In this document: positions 48,601-64,000 of the stretch, piece by piece
How the letters are laid out: every line of letters starts with the position of its first letter
How positions within the stretch are numbered: the first letter of the stretch is position 1
Assembly (NCBI RefSeq): GCF_027942865.1
Contig: NC_134528.1
Coordinates: 12,850,086 to 12,914,085 of the forward strand
Source: Odontesthes bonariensis
Lineage: Eukaryota; Chordata; Actinopteri; Atheriniformes; Atherinopsidae
DNA length: 64,000 bases
Direction of reading: 5' to 3'
Program-made: the position numbers and the translations under genes
The notes under the pieces: generated by a model
Databases searched by the model: none
The model's input: only the letters and a program-made list of their open reading frames with translations
What the model was told of the DNA's origin: nothing

Positions 48601-51600
48601 AAAACTCACCTATATCACCAACTCTGTGCAACACAGCACTATCAAGACGTGACAAGTGACAACTAGTGTTTCTTAAGGTCAAGAATGCTTCCTTTTAATT
48701 ACAGGTCCTTCTAATTACTTCTTTCTTGAGTTAGGAAAGAGTTGTTGCTTGTATTAAAAAAAAAAAAAAAACCTGTAACTGAACAGTCCGGACAAGTGGG
48801 GCCAGTTACACCCGAAACACAGCAGCTGAAAAACATGACTCTTAAACGGCCTTCTAATTCTTATTTATTGAAATACAACTAATTTCATTCCATGAGAAAA
48901 CTAAAAATAAAAAAAAGTTAAAAGCTGTTCTCTATAACCAACAACAGGCTGCTGTGATTTAAAGGGCTCACTGCAAAGACCTCAAGTTCCTCAAATCTTT
49001 CTATCAATTATTATCTGGCGTACCTGGAGCAAACAGATGTTTGCACTGGGAATCATACGTCTGGCAGCGTCCTTCAAAGCAGTATGCGGCGTAGTTTTGA
49101 CAGGGCAGGCCATCCATGATATAGAAGTCACTGGGACAAAATGCATTTTTACCATCGCAATATTCTGGAAGATCGCAGGTGTCAGCAGACCCTCTGCATG
49201 GTGTTCCAGCAACTCTGATCTAAAACACAAAACAGCAAATAACTCACATTACAGAATATTTTCATTGGTACGAGTCGTTGCTTTTGTTTAATGCGGACAT
49301 TAAAGTGCTGACCTGACACCTGTCGCAGCAGGCTCCCTGAGCACAAGAAGATCCACGTGTAAATTTACAAGTGGCAGCATCACAGCATTCATTGTTGCAT
49401 TCCTTTGAGAAATGAAAGGAAAAATGTGCTTACTAACACATTCAAAACATAAAATTTAAAAATGAATAAATAAATAAAATCGCCTGCAAATGCCATTTTT
49501 AAAACCCGTTACACATAATGGACTCTTCTGAACAAAAATAAATCAAATCCACTGTATTATATTATATTTCCCTTTTTGCTAATTCTAATACTTGTCTTTG
49601 CTATCCATTGTATATTCTGTTTATTTCCACAAGGAGTGTGATAACTGTAAAAGTATTCACATCTACTTTGCTATCATGCATTTGTCTGAAAGAATTTTTT
49701 TTTTACCTCTGGTGTGCCACAGTCACATTGCTCTCCGTCCTCCAAACGGCCATTGCCACATTGAGCAACGCCAATCACATCTAATGAAGAGGGTTGATTT
49801 CTCAGACAGACGCCTCCGCCACGGATAATCAGCGTCTCAAAGTCTTGTGCACTACACTGGCTGAACATGGGGGAACCCCTATAGAGGGATGAAATATATA
49901 TATGATTTATTGAAATAATCATTTTGGCAGACCTAAAAAAAACAACAAACAAAAAAAACTGTAGTAGAAAGCTTCTGTTGTCAAATGGTATTTTTTTTTT
50001 ACATTTATACAATATATAGCATTTCTCTGTTAGTCCACCAAGGGTATAATCATATATACATATAAAAATGCAACAAAAAAATATATGGAGCTTTCTCATA
50101 CAACTCCAGTCCAAAAATATTGGGATGTGTTGTAAAACGTTTTTGTGTTTTTGCCACAATAGAAAACATCAAACGTTAAAAAATTAAACATTTTACAATT
50201 TTATGAAAAATATTAGCTCATCTTTATTGCTGTGAAGCATCCCCCTTTTTTAAAAAAAAAAAAAACAACAGTCTATGGAGGCCCGAGAACTGAGGAGACC
50301 ATTTGGTGAACCTTTGGGAGAGGAATGTTGTCCCATTCTTGTCTGATTGCATGCAGTGTTGTTTTTTTTGCAGATTGCTGAACTTCTGCCCATCTTTACT
50401 TCTGAGAGACTTTGCACCTCCAAAGTGCTTTAAAAAAAAAAAAAAAAAAAAAAACCTATCCCAATAATTAACCCTAATAAATTGCAACTTGTTCTTCCAG
50501 TTATTTTTAGTACCACTTATTTTTTCTGCCCACAGTCGCAATTCCAGAGATGAGCAAATATTTTTCTTGAAATAGTCTCTTTCTGGAAAAGTTTACATTG
50601 CATTGTATTGTATTTTTCATTTACATTTTAGACAGTGTCCCAACTTTTTATTTTTGGAATTGGGGTTATAATCAATTATCAAAGTATAAATGCATAATTC
50701 TTTTACCCAGCAGCTGCCGCCATGATGCATGCTTTTCCATCACAGTTGCAGAGGCTACCATCATGTTTCATACCCAGGTTATGGCCCATCTCATGGGCCA
50801 CCACAGTGGACACAAAAGGCAAGTTGTTGTCACTGTACTGTAAAAACATGCCCAATTCTTTAGGTGCTAGCATTCACAATAGCTTTTTTTTTTATCTAAA
50901 TATTTTACTCTGAGTTGGATGTATAATATTCAATATTACAAAATAAACTAAATAGAATTGTACACAAATATTTATGCATGTGTAGCCAGAATGGAAAGGA
51001 TTGAAAATTAAACTATCTAACTACTAAGGAAAATGACACAACTTCAATAATATCATTTAAATAAAAATGTCTAATTTATAGTTTATTGTGGATCAATATC
51101 AATGTCTCATGTCAATATAAATTGTCAGACTAATTAATGCACAGTCCTTTCTAATAGATCACAGTGTAAAAATATTTAAGGACTGTAAGAGTGTAAAGAA
51201 AGAAGCCTAGTCATGGAGCTCAGTAACACGGTATTCCAGGCTAACCTGTTTGACTAGTGAGCTGTCCAGAACCTGTGACAATGAGCTGCACTTATTAAAC
51301 CACCCATGAATAATGCAGACAGTATCAGTTTCTATGTAAAAGCTCATACTGCCTAAGCGACATTGTGTCTGCTGGTGTTAGAAGTTAAAAATAAGAGTTG
51401 AACTAACCACGTTGATTCCTCCAGAAGTTGTTACAGAGCAGGCCGTACCCACAAAGGCCATACCTAGTACACCTCCATATGGCGTGGGCTGACCACTGAC
51501 AAGCAAGTAGCAAAATATGACTTTACATTTCAAAACAATGGAGACTGTGAAGCTTGTAACAAACATACTTTGATGAAACATACTGCTATTAAGTGACAAA

Positions 51601-54298
51601 CGACACACATTACTTACATGATGAGCTGACCGATGTCATGTCTGATTCTTGGTACCAAACTGCTCTTTCTCCATCTAACAAATCGATCCAAAACCTCTCC
51701 TGGGGAGCCGTCCACACTAAAAGGATTACTGTCCTTAAAAATCTCCAGGCCAACCAGCACAACTCGGATATTCAGCTGCTTGTAATACTAGAAAATAAGA
51801 GAAAAAAAATAAAGCATACTGCAGCATCAGCACAACAATAGCATTATAGTAAAGCTTGTCCTTATTTGCACTATAGATAACAGAGAGATGATAACAGATA
51901 CCACAGCTCAGATAGAACAACGCGATTAGAATAAAGCACATTTTCTTTTGCAAACGACTTAAAATCTCACCCTGTCCAGTAGATTTGCCATTTCCACCAT
52001 CTCCTCTCGTACTGCAGTCTCATTTTGTTTCTTAAATGTATACTGTTAAGAAAATGTACACAATCACAAGAGAGGATATTGATATTGTGAAAGAACATGA
52101 ATGTTTGATACATTTGGGATACATTCCAAAAAATACAATAATCTACAATGCTGCAATAAAAGCGCTTCAGTATTTTAAACTATCTATTAGAAAGTTAATT
52201 ATTCATCTATTCTCTACTTTACCTTTATTTAACAACAGGAAAAATCTATTTCAAAGGGGAGATGTGAACAAGATAAAAGCTCAACAGGAAAATCTATGAA
52301 ACATTTCATGAAAGAAAAATACAAAATACGAAATATCAGTGACAGAGGAGGAACCAGCTGAACGTCTGCAACCAGTCAATCACGTCACACTCGCCAAGTC
52401 ATAAAGAATGCACTGATTAGTGATGAAACAATGCATTTAGAATAAAACAAAAACAAATTCACGAAACACTACGGAGTCAAAGCTCTGAAAGCAGGAGGAA
52501 ACTGCAGGCATGTTCAAAACATTGCCGTATTCAATCAAAGGCAGTAAGAGTAACTTCAGTAGCTTATTGCGATTAAAAGTAAAGCAGAACTTATTTTGAA
52601 GGCAGAAATGATTAGATAAGATCAGAGATGGAGTAAGGTGAAAGTATTTGCACCTAGTCTAAAGAAAAGCTTATCTCTTGCAGCCAAATCACAGTTTACA
52701 CAAGAGAATTCATCAACAAGCACTCACCCTGAGATTGTCGACAACCAGCACCAACTCCACATAACTAGTCTGAGGTAAATTGCGCTTTATCTGTTGGAAC
52801 AGTAAACAGTTAAGATAGAAAAGCTGTCAGTTGGAGCGGCACCCGCTTCCCATTTGAAACCCTGTTTAGCTGCATTGATATGTTAAGTTGCGTCTTCACC
52901 CTCAGCAGAGAAGTCAGGGATTGGCCAGGCTCAAAGGGTTCATGGCTCGGTGCTGACCCGGCCTCACCAATGACGCCACAGGTGACGGGCTTGGATTGAG
53001 TATCTTTCAGGAGGTACAGAATATGCTCATTAGTGGTAGACTGTGGCACCGGCTCAAGTCCAAACGACTCGTTTCCAAGGACGATCACACCCCTGTAAAA
53101 AAAACAGTGCACAGGTGATGCACCAAAATATATCTACTTTTTAATTCTGTGTCACAGCATAACTTAATTACTTAGGAATACGGATCAATTTGGTTCAGCA
53201 TCGTTAGTCATAAAAATATCTGAAATATTTTCAGATAATTTGTAAAGGTATACGACAATATGACAAATGTACAGGAAATGTTGTTATATCAAGTTCCAGC
53301 TCCAGTTCAATCTATCGAAGGAGTAATCAAACCAATCGCTACTCCATGAAACTGATTTAAAAGAGAAGTTCGAACCTCAGGCCAGAGCATGTGCTGAGTG
53401 CCACCATTGAATCCTCATACCCATCCACCTCACCATGGTAATAGCAATGCACCTGAGAATGGAAAAGTGAAAAAAAAACCAACTTTAAGATTTGAGGTAT
53501 AAACCGGCCTCATTCATCAAACCGCATTGAGCAATCATCAACTTACACGCTGTCGTGGATACGATGAGTTGTAGTTACCAGTGGACTCACGTGAATGCTG
53601 AACAAAATTTGGATGCAAGAAGTCTCTGTAAACAACAGGAAGAACATGTGGTATTAACTGACAACATTTTACAGTACTGTGTCATGCAACGAAATAAGTA
53701 CCTGTTCTTTTTCAGATGCATAAGGTGTTTTCTGTTGTTGATGTCGACTGCATACCATAGTGAATCATCACTGTATTTCTATGAGTGGAATGTGAAAATA
53801 AGACAGCATCCTTAAATGGTGTCATGCTTCAGCAGTGGCAAAAAGTACTTGGGAAAAAAAAGTTTCCGACCTCTTTTGATTGGCGTGGTCTGTTGACGCT
53901 CCTTGACCACCTGTGAATCACCTGGGGTTTTACAATAGAGTACGTGGACAGTCTGGATGTAAAATCATTTAAATTTTCTGCCGAAAATGTGAACACACAC
54001 ACACACACACAAAGAAAAAAAAGAAAACAGTAAATACTGTGAAGTAACTCTTTGAAAGCCAATTCCAGCCTGGCTAAATAATAAGGATTAACAAAACGGA
54101 GCATAGAAGGCTCCACAAGCAGCACCGTTGATGAAAGGAAACTAGGAGATCGCCGCTAGCTCGAGCAAAACTCCTTCTCGGCTCCAACAACAGCCTAACA
54201 TAACATGTAACCCAACTATGGTGTACCTCACCTTTGTTTTCAATCACAGAAATACAGCACATCAAGAACACCGGGAGTAAGATGTATTCTCTGATCAT
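45656..54298 (-). CDS. adam9: ADAM9-like membrane metalloprotease (meltrin gamma)
   Basis: ADAM9 is a type I membrane sheddase with metalloprotease, disintegrin, cysteine-rich and EGF-like domains. Twenty-two coding exons on the minus strand join in phase to 808 residues (human 819): 54,232-54,298; 53,871-53,977; 53,702-53,778; 53,547-53,625; 53,376-53,452; 52,900-53,092; 52,728-52,790; 51,971-52,042; 51,618-51,787; 51,408-51,495; 50,707-50,837; 49,707-49,878; 49,313-49,402; 49,024-49,219; 47,858-47,969; 47,282-47,462; 47,068-47,154; 46,881-46,986; 46,255-46,384; 46,089-46,164; 45,862-45,896; 45,656-45,773. Features: signal peptide 1-20, cysteine switch Cys174, furin site RIKR at 200-203, zinc site [11 protein letters not shown] at 346-356 with Glu347, disintegrin loop with TCD, EGF-like about 642-676, membrane segment about 696-718 and a proline-rich tail. 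[10 protein letters not shown] and GSIDSGP match ADAM9. An active protease is predicted. Confidence 0.9.
50098..50672. mobile_element. DNA transposon copy in an adam9 intron
   Basis: The ends, near ACTCCAGTCCAAAAATATTG on the left and GGAATTGGGGTTATA on the right, are imperfect inverted repeats of about 40 bases. Internal sequence such as TTTGGGAGAGGAATGTTGTC near 50,315-50,336 matches a DNA transposon family I recognise as frequent in fish. The copy is deleted internally relative to that family and interrupted by poly-A runs. It lies in the intron between the exons at 50,707-50,837 and 49,707-49,878 and does not affect coding sequence. Confidence 0.6.
53992..54011 (+). repeat. CA microsatellite in adam9 intron 1
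   Basis: Ten or so CA units followed by an A-rich tract. It lies about 15 bases upstream of the acceptor of adam9 coding exon 2 on the minus strand, so it forms a GT-rich stretch just before that exon. Confidence 0.85.
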
Positions 54299-55397
54299 GA
54301 TTCTCGATTAAAAAGATGTCTCGATTGCACGACCATTAGGCTAGAAGAGAGTGCAACTAATGACGAAGGTGCGCCTCTGCACCTACGGACAGGTCAGGTG
54401 TGGTGAAAGGAGTGGCAAAGACAGGTACGCCAACTTTAGAAAAAGCAAACGATGCAGCGGAGCGCGTACTAATCAGTACTAGATTTGAGACAAGCAAATG
54501 TGTTTGACTTTTTTAAATTCTTGATGTTCCACTGTTTCCTGCGTTTAATAGTGCGAAGGTTGACATAATAAAATTAATTTAAAAAATATATATTTATACT
54601 TGTGTTTTTATGGTCTTGATTTCAAGTGTTTAAACCAAAAAAAAAATTTCCTACTGAAAATTCATATTACGTTGAAAATTGATTTTGGAGATATCGCGTT
54701 ATTTCACAATACGATGACGTCACATACACACACGGAAGTGTTGTTTTGATGTTGGTCAACGTCGCCGGTGAACATTAGCATTTCTTCTTTAATACTGAAA
54801 AGATCGGCTGTGTATTTTAACAATAACAAAAGACCAGCAAATGCTATTATACAGTGGTTCTAATCATTTCTGTAATAGACAGGTACCACTCTATACACTG
54901 TCTACTTAAATGCTCACGTTTTTCCAGCTCACGATTCTTTTTCGGTAGTTTTTACAGCCAGTTGTAGTATAAAGCTTGTTAGCATTTATGCTAACAATAA
55001 GCTTTGGCTGACTGAGTTGCTACTAATTCTGTCAGCCTGTCTTTTGGCAGTGATTCAAGGCTGAATAGGAAAGAATAGAAACTGTGATTTTCTTTTATTA
55101 TTTTTTTAGCAACCCTTGACTAGTTAGACTGGAAACTATGTCTATAACTTAGGAGCTATTGTGTGCTCTCCTGAGATACATTGTCATGTATGGCTTCATT
55201 CGGTATTTTAAGTTTTGCTAGACAACTGAAAAAAGAATTGTCATTGAACCGAGTCTGGACAATACCAAAGTCCCCGTTGTTTTTGGTGTCTGCTCAAGCT
55301 GTGTTGTGAGTTCACATGTACTATTTCTCATGTTTAATTTGCTCGTCTGATCCACATTAGTTGGACAAGTCTTATTTGCTGCTTGGTTGTTTTGTAG
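54299..55397. promoter_or_regulatory. Divergent adam9-parg promoter region
   Basis: The two genes are head to head with 1.1 kb between start codons. A perfect cAMP-response palindrome TGACGTCA lies at 54,715-54,722 and an ETS-type CGGAAGTG at 54,733-54,740. Both are close to the likely parg transcription start. A donor-like GCCG followed by GTGAAC at 54,767/54,768 could end a non-coding first exon of parg, which is needed because the first coding exon starts right after an acceptor. Confidence 0.5.
54741..54767 (+). other. parg: Possible non-coding first exon of parg
   Basis: The parg start ATG at 55,399 follows an acceptor (TTGTTTTGTAG) by one base, so an upstream exon should exist. The only attractive donor after the ETS site is at 54,768. 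The left limit is a guess, and a longer exon or other donors are possible. Confidence 0.3.
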
Positions 55398-55398
55398 A

Positions 55399-64000
<8,602 letters not shown>

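Overview
The window is nuclear DNA from a vertebrate, almost certainly a teleost fish and perhaps a spiny-rayed one. The genes are split into many short exons with GT-AG introns. The gene order pstk, ikzf5, acadsb, hmx3, bub3 is that of human chromosome 10q26, and the old repeats (Tc1-type transposons, small inverted-repeat elements, a LINE tail) resemble families common in fish genomes. All family identifications come from recognising conserved protein sequence; no search was run.

Layout. 1-26,000 is a gene desert beyond the 3' end of bub3. It holds a decayed LINE tail, a mosaic of Tc1-type remnants, a 79-bp inverted-repeat element, simple repeats and non-coding stretches that might be enhancers. 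26,089-28,440 is bub3 (minus), a spindle-checkpoint WD40 protein. 30,152-31,309 is the homeobox gene hmx3 (minus). 31,310-34,600 is non-coding and may hold hmx3 enhancers. 34,612-38,321 is acadsb (minus), a mitochondrial acyl-CoA dehydrogenase, head to head with ikzf5 (38,978-40,606, plus), a zinc-finger repressor. 40,607-42,859 is intergenic with a 513-bp inverted-repeat element. 42,860-44,725 is pstk (minus), needed for selenocysteine tRNA. 45,656-54,298 is an adam9-like membrane metalloprotease in 22 coding exons (minus), with a transposon copy in one intron. 55,399 onward is parg (plus), poly(ADP-ribose) glycohydrolase; seven coding exons are visible and the catalytic core lies beyond the right edge.

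These genes do not form a pathway; they are neighbours. Every splice junction used was checked by hand for reading phase, and all six complete genes assemble into uninterrupted proteins close to the expected vertebrate length (hmx3 is shorter than the human protein but near the size recalled for fish). Main points of interest: hmx2 is missing from its usual place between hmx3 and bub3; parg appears to use a GC-AG intron; the bub3 stop codon lies inside a consensus splice donor; the adam9-like disintegrin loop carries TCD instead of ECD; and adam9 and parg sit next to the 10q26 block although human ADAM9 is on another chromosome. No clearly new biological system was found.
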